DNA from: Saccharothrix violaceirubra
Lineage (GTDB): Bacteria > Actinomycetota > Actinomycetes > Mycobacteriales > Pseudonocardiaceae
DNA length: 64,000 bases
Direction of reading: 5' to 3'
Assembly: GCF_014203755.1 (NCBI RefSeq)
Contig: NZ_JACHJS010000001.1
Location: 2,976,001-3,040,000, forward strand
The notes under the pieces: model-generated
What the model saw: only the letters and a program-made list of their open reading frames with translations
Told to the model about the DNA's origin: nothing
The model's database searches: none
In this document: positions 47,640-56,406 of the stretch, piece after piece
Layout: every line of letters begins with the position of its first letter
Position numbering within the stretch: position 1 is the stretch's first letter
Made by a program: the position numbers and the translations under genes

Positions 47640-47888
47640 TCATCGCCGCTCGTCCGCGCGTTTCCCCACGACTATCCGCACGTCCGACTCCGTCGCACCG
47701 TTCTCGACGTAGCGATTTGTGAGGGTGACGCTCGCCCATCGGTCCTCGGAGGTGAGGACGCACAGTGCCGGCCCCTTGTGGATGTCGCCGTTCCGGACCT
47801 CCTTCTGCTCCTTCGAGTCCACGCGATCAGCGCAGGTGACACTTCTCGGGAAAGGGGCGAGCCGGCGAAAGCCGATCACGGCGACCAT
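47640..47888 (-). CDS. Small hypothetical protein
   Basis: 82 residues from ATG 47888. Segments such as ALCVLTSEDRWASVTLTNRY and DVRIVVGKRADERR have protein-like composition without the Arg/Pro excess of shadow frames. No family recognised. It could be the end of a once larger gene; a longer start is available but its extra part looks non-coding. Confidence 0.4.
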   Translation of the reverse strand: MVAVIGFRRLAPFPRSVTCADRVDSKEQKEVRNGDIHKGPALCVLTSEDRWASVTLTNRYVENGATESDVRIVVGKRADERR

Positions 47889-47952
47889 TCCGGACGGTCC
47901 GCGCTTCGGACCGGGATGATGGTGGCAGGGCCGGACCAGCGGAGGCGAACAC

Positions 47953-48207
47953 ATGGACGTGCCGGACCGTTCGACGGGAAAGGGTGCCTTGTGGACGGCG
48001 CTGCGGTGGGTCGTCCTCGGCGCGTTCGCCTGCACGGCGGCGGTGATCGCGCTGTTGGTCGGTCGGGCCGTGCTCAGCGCGTTCGGCTCGGTTTTCGATC
48101 CGCACGGCTACGGAATGTTCGCGGGCATCCTGTTCTCGGTAGTCCTGACTCCGGTGGCGGTGGCCCTGTGGGCGCTCTACCGATCACTGCGACGACGTGG
48201 CAGGTGA
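47953..48207 (+). CDS. Small two-helix membrane protein
   Basis: 84 residues with two hydrophobic helices (WVVLGAFACTAAVIALLVG and AGILFSVVLTPVAVALWAL) and a basic C terminus (YRSLRRRGR). GGAGG lies 9 bases before the ATG. No family recognised; comparable small membrane proteins are frequent in actinomycetes. Confidence 0.6.
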   Translation: MDVPDRSTGKGALWTALRWVVLGAFACTAAVIALLVGRAVLSAFGSVFDPHGYGMFAGILFSVVLTPVAVALWALYRSLRRRGR

Positions 48208-48377
48208 ACCCCGCTCTCCAGCGCGGGCTTCCTGCCGGTGCTCCTGCGGCGCACATCGGCCTGGTCGGGGTCTCGGCGGGCAGCGCGGCCGGCGGAACGC
48301 TTCGAGCGGAGTAACGGCGTCGACCGCTTCGGGCGGGCCCGCGGTAGGGTCCCGCACCACTCGGGGAGGTGAGGCGG

Positions 48378-48809
48378 GTGCGGGCACGGCGCGTTGACGA
48401 CTCGTCGTCCATCGAGCAGATCGAGAACGACCGTTGGGGACCCGCACCGCCCGGTGCGACAAGGCTTGTCAGGACCATTCACGAACTCCGCGGCAAGTCG
48501 TTGCGCGCCCTGACGCCCGAGGACCTCCGCATGCTGTTGGGGCAACACGAGGGCGTGGCGCTGCTGGTGCCGATCGCGCTGACGGCGCTGGAACACGACC
48601 CGCTGCTCGAAGGCGACCTCCATCCCGGCGACGTAGTGGTCTCGGTACTCCACGCGCCGGTGTCGTACTGGCGGGCACACCCGGACCAGCTCGCTCGTCT
48701 TGAGCGTGTGTTGGCCGTCGTCGAGCACGTGCCGGCCGTTGACGCGCCCTCCGACGCGGTCGTGGCGGCGAGGATCGAGTCGTTCCGCGCCCGCCTGCGC
48801 GTGGGCTGA
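48378..48809 (+). CDS. CdiI-like contact-dependent inhibition immunity protein (orphan)
   Basis: 143 residues. The segments SIEQIENDRWGPAPPGATRL, VRTIHELRGKSLRALTPEDL and RMLLGQHEGVALLVPIAL match the CdiI_2-type immunity proteins found in actinomycetes, and YWRAHPDQLARLERVL the C-terminal helix. Immunity proteins neutralise a matching toxin domain. No toxin, Rhs or LXG gene lies on either side, so it is an orphan. GTG 48378 is chosen because GGGAGG sits about 9 bases upstream; GTG 48369 lies on top of that site. Confidence 0.72.
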   Translation: MRARRVDDSSSIEQIENDRWGPAPPGATRLVRTIHELRGKSLRALTPEDLRMLLGQHEGVALLVPIALTALEHDPLLEGDLHPGDVVVSVLHAPVSYWRAHPDQLARLERVLAVVEHVPAVDAPSDAVVAARIESFRARLRVG

Positions 48810-49140
48810 AGCGACGGGTTTCGACTCGCGTCGTCCTCCGACTTCCGGCTGAGGTCGGGTTCCGCACCGGTCGGATCCGGCCCGTGAAAGCCCGGTCCGA
48901 ATGCCCGTCTTCCGGCCACGTCTGTGCCGGCTTCGATCCTCGGACGTTCGATCAGTCGCCGGCCGCCGAGGGCTGATCTTCGGCTTCGGAGGAAAGGCGG
49001 TGGGTGAAGGTCCGGCCGCGAGGACGGCGGAGATTGATGCCTCCGGTCGACGACGCTGGTGCGAACGTGTGGCCGTTCGCGGATCCGATCCCGCGTGGCA
49101 GGAGCCATGGGACGTTCGGGGCCGGTGACCGGAGGCGGCT
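48810..49140. other. Non-coding intergenic region
   Basis: 331 bases with no supported gene on either strand and no strong hairpin noticed. It separates the orphan immunity gene from a membrane protein gene on the same strand. Confidence 0.4.
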
Positions 49141-49827
49141 GTGCGTCGGACGTGGTCGGTGGTCGGCCCGGTGGTGAAGGCCCTGCTGGTCGTCGCGGTG
49201 TGCGTCGGCCCGCAGTACGGGGCCGCGTTGCTGCTCGCCCTGGAGTGGGGACTGCGCTGGGCGCACACGCTGGTGGCGTTGAGCCTGATGGTCGGCGGGG
49301 TGGTGGTGATCGGCCCGATCACCAGGAGCGCCGTCCGGGCGGCGGGTGTCGAGGACGCCATGGACTTCTCGGCGGGAATCGCCGCCCGGTCCGTGTCCGG
49401 CGTGCTGTTGTTCGTCTGCGCCCTCCAGTCGCTGGACGCGGCGCCGGCGCCCGTGCGGACCTTGGAGACGTGCACGAGCGTGCGGTCCTACATCGTCGTG
49501 GAGGAGATCGATCGGCCGGAGGAGGCGAAGTACTTCGACCTCGTCCGCCCGAGCGGTCGGACGCTCGCGGCGCGCGGGAAGCTGCACTACGAGGTCGGCC
49601 GCACCTGGGTCGTCGAGTTCGACCCCAACGACCCCGAGCCGTACACGGACCCGGTTTTCCTGTGGTCGGCGAGGACGAGTTGGACGATCATGGCGGTGTG
49701 CGCCGCCCTGATCGGCGTTGACGTGCTGTGGCTCGGATTGTGCGCACGACGCGTCGCCCGGCCCCGGGACACCCCGCCGTCGGCGGAGTTCCGGCTTCAG
49801 GATTTCCGTCCTCCCGGCCCGGGGTGA
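49141..49827 (+). CDS. Membrane protein of unknown function
   Basis: 228 residues from a GTG start. Three helices at the N-terminal side (PVVKALLVVAVCVGPQYGAA, LVALSLMVGGVVVIGPIT, SVSGVLLFVCALQSLDA), an extracytoplasmic region of about 70 residues with a Cys (TLETCTSVRSYIVVEEID), and one more helix (WTIMAVCAALIGVDVLWLGL) before a polar tail. No family recognised. Confidence 0.65.
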   Translation: MRRTWSVVGPVVKALLVVAVCVGPQYGAALLLALEWGLRWAHTLVALSLMVGGVVVIGPITRSAVRAAGVEDAMDFSAGIAARSVSGVLLFVCALQSLDAAPAPVRTLETCTSVRSYIVVEEIDRPEEAKYFDLVRPSGRTLAARGKLHYEVGRTWVVEFDPNDPEPYTDPVFLWSARTSWTIMAVCAALIGVDVLWLGLCARRVARPRDTPPSAEFRLQDFRPPGPG

Positions 49828-49976
49828 GGCGGACGACCGCTGCCGACCGGCCCACGCCGACCCGGTCGTGGGTGCGCCCGGATGGCATTCCAGGGGCCTG
49901 CGGACGGCTGTCGTCGGCGTGTCCGCCGTGCCCTAGCGTCGATCCGTCGGTGGGACGATCGGACGGGAGTGCGGCG

Positions 49977-52418
49977 ATGAGATCAAGATCCACCGCGATC
50001 GCGGTGGCGGCGGGGCTGGTGCTTGCGGGTGTCGCGGCTTCCCCGGCCGCGGCGCAGGATCGGGTGTTGCGGGCCGACCGGTCGGTGGTGCGGGCCTGCC
50101 ACGAGGCGCTGTTACCACCCGGCACGGCCGGGGTCGATCGGCGCGAGGTGACGTCCGGTGTCGACGGCCTGATCCAGGCGCGGTTGACGCCGGGTGGCGG
50201 GAGCGAGGGGGACTGGGACCTCGCGGTGTTCGACAAGGCCGGTGGCAAGGTGGTGGCGGGTTCCGCCGCGTTGCGCAGCCGGGAGCTGGCCGAGAGTTTC
50301 GTGACCAAGGGGCAGCGGCTCGTCGTCCAGGCGTGTCGGTACGGCGGTCCGGCCCGTACGGTCACGTTGGGGGTCGACTTCCTGGCCCTCACGCCGCAGG
50401 GCACGCCGACGCGTGCCGAAGTCGTACGGGTCGACACGCCGGAGCGCGCGGACAAGGACAAGCTGCTCGGCCTGGACCTGGACCTCACCGAGAAGGGCGA
50501 CGCGACCGGGGTCGAGGTCGTGCTCGCCGACGACGCGGACCGCAAGACGTTGCGCGACAGCGGGTTGACCTACACCACCGTCGACGCGGACCTGTCCCGC
50601 ACCTCGCGTGACGCCGCCGCGCGGGACCGGTCGTACGCCACGACCGTGGCGGCATCGGGCCTGCCGTCCGGCCGGACCTCCTACCGGCACCTCTACGACT
50701 ACGAGTACGAGCTGAAGGAACTGGCCCGGCGCGATCCCCGGCGGGTCAAGGCTTTCACGTTGGCCGAGCCCACCGTGGAAGGCCGTGACGTGGTCGCGGT
50801 CGAGATCGCCGAGAACGTCGGCAACGCGGCCGACGGCAAGGCCGTCAACCTGCTCATGGGCGTGCACCACGCGCGGGAATGGCCGGCGGGCGAGCACGCG
50901 ATCGAATGGGCCTACGAGCTGGCCCGCGGCGGCGACCAGGCGGTCCGGTCGTCGGTGCGCGGCACCCGCAACGTCATCGTGCCGATCGTGAACCCGGACG
51001 GGTTCGCCGTCTCGCGCGAGGCCGAACCCAAGGGCGACTTCACGCGCTTCGACTACGAGATGAAGCGCAAGAACTGCCGTGCGGCCGACTCGCCGCCGGA
51101 GTTGCGCACCGGCATCTGCAAGGCGAACCCCGGCGGCACCGCGCGGGGCACCGACCCGAACCGCAACTACGCGGGCTTCTGGGGCGGCAACGGCGCGGGC
51201 CTGGCCTGGAACAGCGAGACGTTCCGCGGCCCGGCGCCGTTCTCCGAGCCGGAGACGCGCAACATCCGCGCGATCGTCTCCGGCCGCGCGGTCACCAACC
51301 TGATCACGTTGCACACCTACGGCAACCTGCTGCTGCGCCCGCCGGGCGTGGCCGACGTCCGACCGCCGCTGGAGGAGCCGGTGGTCAAGGCGCTGGCCGA
51401 CAAGATGGCCTCGCGCAACGGCTACCGGAGCATCCCGTCGTGGGGCCTGTACGACACGACCGGCACCACCGAGGACTGGTCGTACTGGGCCACCGGCGGG
51501 TTCGGCTTCACCTTCGAGATCAACACGGCGGGCTTCCACCCGGCCTACGAGAACGCCGTCGTCGCCGAGTACCTCGGTACGGCACCGGCGGCCGGCGCGG
51601 GCAAGGGCGGCAACCGGGCCGCGTTCCTGGACATGCTGACCAACGCCGCCGACCCCGCCGCGCACGCCACGATCGTGGGCACGGCGCCCAAGGGCCACAA
51701 GCTCCAGGTGCGCAAGACCTTCCGGACGCCGACGTCCCCCGTGCGGCAGCCGGACGGCACCACCACGGCGCCGATCCAGATCACCGACACGGTCGAGTCG
51801 GACTACACCTCCACCGGCGGCCGGTTCACGTGGGCGGTCAACCCGTCGACGCGCCCGTACGTGGCGGGTCGCTACGGCCGCAAGCCGCAGGGACCGCCGC
51901 AGGCGGCGATCGCGCTCGCCAACCCGCCCGGCGTCCCGGCCGAGAACAAGCAGTACCCGACCAACGCGGTGGCCGAGCGCATCCCGTTCACGGTCGGGGG
52001 CCAGGGCGTGGACAACGGCCGGTTCGACGTGTCGGTGTCGTGGACGTCCACCGCGACCGACTGGGACCTCTACGTGCTTGACGCGGCCGGAGCGGTCGTC
52101 ACGCAGTCGGCGAGCGGCGGCTCGAACTCCGAGCGCGCCACGCTGCTCGACCCGCCGCCCGGCGAGTACACGGCGGTCCTGGTGAACTACGACCAGGTCG
52201 ACCCGGCGTCGCCGGACGACTGGGCCGCCGGCAAGGTCGAGTTCTTCTCCCCGCTGCCCCCGACCTACGGCGTGTCCGAGGCTTACGTCCTCACCTGTAC
52301 CGACCGGCACGGTCGGCTGGTGGGGCTGACGGACGTGTTCGTCGACCGTGGTCAGACCGTGGACGTGGGTGCGGTCTGCTCGGACTCGGCCCGCAACGGC
52401 AAGCAGCGCCGACGCTGA
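49977..52418 (+). CDS. Secreted M14-family zinc carboxypeptidase
   Basis: 813 residues. Signal peptide RSRSTAIAVAAGLVLAGVAA ending ASPAAAQ. An N-terminal domain of about 220 residues precedes the peptidase, which has zinc ligands in GVHHAREWPAGEH near 297-300, the substrate-binding NPDG and DPNRNYAGFWGG, the third ligand in LITLHTYGN, and the catalytic Glu in FTFEINTAGFHP near 513. The C-terminal 250 residues form a beta-rich domain (RFDVSVSWTSTATDWDLYVL) probably for binding or autoinhibition. It digests peptides outside the cell. ATG 49977 with GGGAG upstream; a long in-frame extension upstream is non-coding. A strong terminator follows 7 bases after the stop. Confidence 0.93.
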   Translation: MRSRSTAIAVAAGLVLAGVAASPAAAQDRVLRADRSVVRACHEALLPPGTAGVDRREVTSGVDGLIQARLTPGGGSEGDWDLAVFDKAGGKVVAGSAALRSRELAESFVTKGQRLVVQACRYGGPARTVTLGVDFLALTPQGTPTRAEVVRVDTPERADKDKLLGLDLDLTEKGDATGVEVVLADDADRKTLRDSGLTYTTVDADLSRTSRDAAARDRSYATTVAASGLPSGRTSYRHLYDYEYELKELARRDPRRVKAFTLAEPTVEGRDVVAVEIAENVGNAADGKAVNLLMGVHHAREWPAGEHAIEWAYELARGGDQAVRSSVRGTRNVIVPIVNPDGFAVSREAEPKGDFTRFDYEMKRKNCRAADSPPELRTGICKANPGGTARGTDPNRNYAGFWGGNGAGLAWNSETFRGPAPFSEPETRNIRAIVSGRAVTNLITLHTYGNLLLRPPGVADVRPPLEEPVVKALADKMASRNGYRSIPSWGLYDTTGTTEDWSYWATGGFGFTFEINTAGFHPAYENAVVAEYLGTAPAAGAGKGGNRAAFLDMLTNAADPAAHATIVGTAPKGHKLQVRKTFRTPTSPVRQPDGTTTAPIQITDTVESDYTSTGGRFTWAVNPSTRPYVAGRYGRKPQGPPQAAIALANPPGVPAENKQYPTNAVAERIPFTVGGQGVDNGRFDVSVSWTSTATDWDLYVLDAAGAVVTQSASGGSNSERATLLDPPPGEYTAVLVNYDQVDPASPDDWAAGKVEFFSPLPPTYGVSEAYVLTCTDRHGRLVGLTDVFVDRGQTVDVGAVCSDSARNGKQRRR

Positions 52419-52424
52419 CGCATC

Positions 52425-52456
52425 GGGCTCGGCGGCCCTCCGGAGCCGCCGAGCCC
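52425..52456 (+). terminator. Terminator of the carboxypeptidase gene
   Basis: Perfect 12-bp stem GGGCTCGGCGGC / GCCGCCGAGCCC with an 8-base loop, 6 bases after the stop codon. Typical high-GC intrinsic-type hairpin without a strong T run. Confidence 0.85.
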
Positions 52457-52609
52457 GTTCGTGGTGTCTACGTCTCCGACGGTGTCCTTGGATCGCGCGA
52501 AGCGGAGTCCTTCCCTTGCGTGACAAGGCCGTTTCGGACAAGGGGCCGACTGTCCGGATCGAGGTCATGACACCCTTGGTGCCCTCGACGTGCCTTCCGC
52601 GTGCGGTGA

Positions 52610-52650
52610 TTCTGTCCATAAAGGACAGCGATCATCCTTTGCGGACAGAA
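52610..52650. repeat. 16-bp inverted repeat near the 3' end of the SufS gene
   Basis: TTCTGTCCATAAAGGA (52610-52625) and its near complement TCCTTTGCGGACAGAA (52635-52650), 14 of 16 paired, 9-base spacer. It lies between convergent genes, 55 bases after the SufS stop. It may be the SufS-side terminator, or an operator or mobile-repeat unit; the local base composition is AT-richer than its surroundings. Related shorter words (GTTTCGGACAAGG, TGTCCGGATC) occur just to the left. Confidence 0.55.
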
Positions 52651-52704
52651 GGATGGCGGTGACGCCGGGTGGCCGCGCCTGCCCGGCAGGTGCGGCCACC
52701 CGGG

Positions 52705-54072
52705 TCAGTGGAAGCCCGCCAGCTTGTGGAGTTCGGCGGTCAGTGCGTCGACTTCCTCGTAGGTGTTGTACAGGGACAGGGACGCGCGCACGCTGGCTTC
52801 CAGCCCGAACCGGCGCAGTGCGGGTTGGGCGCAGTGGTGGCCCGCCCGGACGGCGATCCCGCCCTGGTCGAGACTCCGGGCGAGGTCGACGGGGTCGTGG
52901 CCGTCGACGGTGAAGGACAGGACGGCCGCCTTCTCCGGGGCCGTGCCGATCAGGCGCAGGCCCGGCACGGTGCCCAACTGTCGCGTGGCGTGGTCGAGCA
53001 GGCCGTGTTCGTAGCGCTCGACGCTGCCCAGGTCGAGGCCGCGCAGGTAGTCCAAGGCGGTGCCCAGGGCGATGGCGTCGGCGATCGTGCCCGTTCCGGC
53101 TTCGAAGCGGTTGGGCGGGGGACGGTAGGTCGTGCGTTCGAACGTGACGTCGTCGATCATGTTGCCGCCGCCCTGCCACGGCGGCATCGCCGCGAGCAGT
53201 TCCGGTTTCCCGTACAGCACGCCCACCCCGGTCGGCGCGAACACCTTGTGCCCGGAGAACGCGTAGAAGTCCGCGTCGAGCGCCCGCAGGTCCACCGGGA
53301 GGTGGGCCACGGCCTGGGCGCCGTCGACCAGGACCACGGCGCCGACGCGGTGGGCCGCGGCGATCACCTCGGCGACCGGGACGACGGTGCCCAGCGCGTT
53401 GGACACGTGGGCGATCGCGACCAGGCGCGTGCGGTGGTTGAGCAGGTCCTCGTACGCGTCGAGCCGCAACTGCCCGTCGTCGTCGATCGGGGCGACCTTG
53501 AGCACCGCGCCGGTGCTCTCGGCGAGCCGTTGCCAGGGCACGATGTTCGAGTGGTGTTCCAGGTGCGACACGACGATCTCGTCGCCCGCGCGCACGTTGT
53601 GCCGGCCCCAGGTCTCGGCGACGAGGTTGATCGCCTCGGTGGCGCCCCGGGTGAACACGATCGTGCGGCTGTCCCCGGCGCCGAGCACCTCGGCGACCGT
53701 CTCCCGGGCGTGTTCGTACGCCTCGGTCGACCGGGCGGCCAGGGTGTGCGCCGCACGGTGGATGTTGGAGTTCTCGTGGGTGTAGTAGTGGGCCAGCCGG
53801 TCGATGACGACCTGGGGCTTCTGCGTCGTCGCGGCGTTGTCCAGCCAGATCAGCGGACGGCCGTTGACCTTGTCGCGCAGGATGGGGAAATCCCGGCGGA
53901 TCGCGGCCACGTCGAACGCGTCGGCGACGCCGGGCGGGGACTCGTCCACGAAGTAGAACCGCCGGTCGGCGGTCGTGGGTTCCTGGGTCAGCCGGCCGAA
54001 GAACTCGTTGACCCACCGGGCCAGTCGCGCTTCGTCGGGCAACCCGCTACCGGTAGGTGTCGGCGTAGTCAT
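52705..54072 (-). CDS. Cysteine desulfurase, cargo of a family 2A encapsulin
   Basis: 455 residues. Class II SufS-type desulfurase: ENSNIHRAAHTLAARST, PLP lysine in FYAFSGHKVFAPTG near 273, and the catalytic Cys in GHHCAQPALRRFG near 414, ending LHKLAGFH. It removes sulfur from cysteine. Compared with housekeeping SufS, it has about 52 extra residues before FDVAAIRRDFPIL; in family 2A encapsulin systems this flexible N-terminal region loads the enzyme into the shell. The ATG at 54072 lies inside the shell gene (26-base overlap), so synthesis of shell and cargo is coupled. No SufBCD genes nearby, which supports a storage role for sulfur. Confidence 0.92.
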   Translation of the reverse strand: MTTPTPTGSGLPDEARLARWVNEFFGRLTQEPTTADRRFYFVDESPPGVADAFDVAAIRRDFPILRDKVNGRPLIWLDNAATTQKPQVVIDRLAHYYTHENSNIHRAAHTLAARSTEAYEHARETVAEVLGAGDSRTIVFTRGATEAINLVAETWGRHNVRAGDEIVVSHLEHHSNIVPWQRLAESTGAVLKVAPIDDDGQLRLDAYEDLLNHRTRLVAIAHVSNALGTVVPVAEVIAAAHRVGAVVLVDGAQAVAHLPVDLRALDADFYAFSGHKVFAPTGVGVLYGKPELLAAMPPWQGGGNMIDDVTFERTTYRPPPNRFEAGTGTIADAIALGTALDYLRGLDLGSVERYEHGLLDHATRQLGTVPGLRLIGTAPEKAAVLSFTVDGHDPVDLARSLDQGGIAVRAGHHCAQPALRRFGLEASVRASLSLYNTYEEVDALTAELHKLAGFH

Positions 54073-54976
54073 GGAACCTGCCGGTCTCGACGTTGTCCAG
54101 CACCGCGAGCGCGTCGGTGGTGAGCACCGCGAGCGAGCAGTAGAGGGAGATCAGGTACGACGCGATCGCGTTGCGGTTGATGCCCATGAAGCGCACGGAC
54201 AGGCCGAGGTCGCGCTCACCGGTGAGACCGGGCTGGTACAGGCCGACGACACCCTGACGTCGTTGGCCGACGCGCAGCAGCAGCACGCTGGTCTTGCCGT
54301 CGACCAGCGGCACCTTGTCCGACGGCACGATCGGCAGACCCCGCCACGTGATGAACTGCGAACCGAACAGGCTGACCGTGGCCGGCGGCACCCCGCGCCG
54401 GGTGCACTCGCGGCCGAACGCGGCCACGCCCGCCGGGTGGGTGACGAAGAACGCGGGTTCCTTCCACACCTTCGTGATCAGCTGGTCGAGGTCGTCGGGC
54501 GTCGGCGGGCCGGTGAACGTCGACAGGCGTTGCCCGGCCGCGACGTTGGTCAGCAACCCGTACTCCGGGTTGTTGATCAGCTCGCTCTCCTGGCGCTCCT
54601 TGATGATCTCGACCGTCAGCCGGATCTGCTCCTCGATCTGGCTGTACGGGCTGCTGTAGAGGTCCGACACCCTGGTGTGCACGTCGACGACCGTCGAGAC
54701 CGGGTTGAGGAAGTACTCCCGCGGCGTCGGCTCGTAGTCGACGAAGGTCTGCGGCAGTTCGGACTCGTCGCGCGGCGGGCACGCGACCTCCACCGCCTCG
54801 GGCTGCCGGACCCGGTTGTGCCGGTAGATGCCGGCCTCGACCGGCAACCACGTCAGCAGCCGGACCAGCCACCGCGGGGTGATCGTGTCGAGGTGTGCGG
54901 CGGTCTTGGTGGCGTTGGCCAGTTGTCGGGCCGCGCCGTCCGCGAGTGCGGCGTTCACGAGTTCTTCTGTTGACAC
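54047..54976 (-). CDS. Family 2A encapsulin shell protein (SrpI-like)
   Basis: 309-residue HK97-fold shell protein that assembles a closed nanocompartment. Family landmarks: ELPQTFVDYEPTPREYFLNP near 85-105, VDVHTRVSDLYSSPYSQIEEQ, LINNPEYGLL, VWKEPAFFVTHPAGVAAFGR near 175-195, and VGLYQPGLTGERDLGLSVRF with MGINRNAIASYLISLYCSLA at the end. No cyclic-nucleotide domain, so it is type 2A, not 2B. GTG start at 54976 with GAAGGGA upstream. The gene overlaps its cysteine desulfurase cargo. The published role of relatives is elemental-sulfur storage. Confidence 0.93.
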   Translation of the reverse strand: MSTEELVNAALADGAARQLANATKTAAHLDTITPRWLVRLLTWLPVEAGIYRHNRVRQPEAVEVACPPRDESELPQTFVDYEPTPREYFLNPVSTVVDVHTRVSDLYSSPYSQIEEQIRLTVEIIKERQESELINNPEYGLLTNVAAGQRLSTFTGPPTPDDLDQLITKVWKEPAFFVTHPAGVAAFGRECTRRGVPPATVSLFGSQFITWRGLPIVPSDKVPLVDGKTSVLLLRVGQRRQGVVGLYQPGLTGERDLGLSVRFMGINRNAIASYLISLYCSLAVLTTDALAVLDNVETGRFHDYADTYR

Positions 54977-54994
54977 CGAGTTCCCTTCTTGGGT

Positions 54995-56122
54995 TCAGAA
55001 CTGCCACTTGACCGCGCGCCAGGCACCTCCCCGGAGTGGGGAGCTGCCGACCGCGGTGCCCCGGTCGTCCACGTCGGACGCGATTCCCTTGCCGCCGCCG
55101 AGAGTCGGAAGATCGACGGAGGGGTTCTCGTCGAGCGTCCAGAGCATCGGGCGGGACCCGCGTGGACCGCTCTTGGTCCCGCCGACCGCGATGCCCGACC
55201 GGTTCACGGCGGCGATCCTGTAGGTGTGGCTGAGGAACTCCGCTTCGGTCGAGCCCGCCCGCCACCGCGCGCCGTACAGCCGGCCGAGGTCCGAACGGGA
55301 GCCGAGGACCGTGCCGTCCTCGCCGATCGCGCTCGCCTCCACGTCGGTACCCAGGTGGCTGCCCCGGCCGTCGGGGGCGAAGCGCACGACGTTGAGGTGG
55401 TTGTCCCGGTCGACGATCGTGGCGGCGACGGTGCCCGCGTTGTTGACGCCCACGGCGATGCCGTGGTCGGCGCCTTCGTGGGACAGGCGCGTCACCCGGC
55501 CGTCGGGCGCCCAGACGAGCGGGTGCTGGTCGTTGATCGCGGTGTAGGGGCCGGAGTGGCCGACGATCACCCCGGCGTCGTTGACGGAGATCGCTGCCGA
55601 GGCCGGGTCGCCGGGCAGCGCGGGCAGGGCGATCGTGCGACCGGACCGGTCCCACGCGACGGCGTGCTGGTCGGTGTAGTCCGTGCCGACGGACACGCCG
55701 ACCACGGTGCCCCGGGCGTTGATCGCGTTGGCGACGGTCTTGACGTGGCCGGGCAGGGGACGGAGTTCCTCGATGACACCGCCGACCCAGCGCACGGCGT
55801 GGGTGGGCCCGTCGTCGGTGTAGGAGTGGCCGAACACGATCCCGGTGTCGCTGATGCCGTCCGCGGTGCTCGACGTGTCGCCGGGCAACGTGCCCAGGTC
55901 GGCGATGCGGCCGTCGGCGGCCCACGACGCGGCGTGGACGGCGCCCCCGGTCGTGGTCGAGTGGCCGACGACGGTGCCGGCGGGGTCGATGGCGTTGGCG
56001 CGGCTGGCGTCGCCGCCGGGCAGGACACCCAGGTCGACGACGGTGGCGGAAGCGGACGCGGGGACGGGGAAGGCCGTCAGGACGAGTACGACGGCGGCGG
56101 CGAGAGTCGGCGGTCGGCGCAT
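54995..56122 (-). CDS. Secreted HAF-repeat beta-propeller protein
   Basis: 375 residues. Signal peptide RRPPTLAAAVVLVLTAFPVP ending ASASA. Then six or seven repeats of the HAF type, seen as DLGVLPGGDASRANAIDPAG with TVVGHS, DLGTLPGDTSSTADGISDTG with IVFGHS, ALPALPGDPASAAISVNDAG with VIVGHS, down to DLPTLGGGKGIASDVDDRG, alternating with HAASW/HAVRW/HAVAW words. An extracellular propeller of unknown ligand. ATG 56122 is chosen because the signal peptide starts there; 42 upstream codons are dispensable. It ends only 18 bases before the encapsulin start on the same strand, so the three genes may be one transcript. Confidence 0.85.
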   Translation of the reverse strand: MRRPPTLAAAVVLVLTAFPVPASASATVVDLGVLPGGDASRANAIDPAGTVVGHSTTTGGAVHAASWAADGRIADLGTLPGDTSSTADGISDTGIVFGHSYTDDGPTHAVRWVGGVIEELRPLPGHVKTVANAINARGTVVGVSVGTDYTDQHAVAWDRSGRTIALPALPGDPASAAISVNDAGVIVGHSGPYTAINDQHPLVWAPDGRVTRLSHEGADHGIAVGVNNAGTVAATIVDRDNHLNVVRFAPDGRGSHLGTDVEASAIGEDGTVLGSRSDLGRLYGARWRAGSTEAEFLSHTYRIAAVNRSGIAVGGTKSGPRGSRPMLWTLDENPSVDLPTLGGGKGIASDVDDRGTAVGSSPLRGGAWRAVKWQF

Positions 56123-56406
56123 GTCCTCACACGCTAACGCCGCCCATTCGTGACCGGAAGTGACCACATGTCGGTACCGCGTCAGGGCCGATCGGCGCAG
56201 GAACGCTTGCCGCACAAGAGATTCCGCGTCGCGTGGGCGATTCGCCACCGGATCACCCGATCGACGCCTGCCGGTGTGGACCGGTCGGCGGTGACGCGAC
56301 CACCTGGTTCCCGAATGGACGGTCGAGGGGGCGGGTGCGAGTCGACCCCGCTCGGGTTCGCGAGATGATCACGTGGAATCATTGGGGGACAACGACAATT
56401 GCGTCC
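56123..56406. other. Non-coding intergenic region
   Basis: 284 bases upstream of the HAF-repeat gene. No supported gene. It contains a perfect ACCGGTCGGCGGTGACGC-rich stretch but no clear hairpin or consensus promoter; it must hold the promoter for the HAF/encapsulin genes. Confidence 0.35.
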
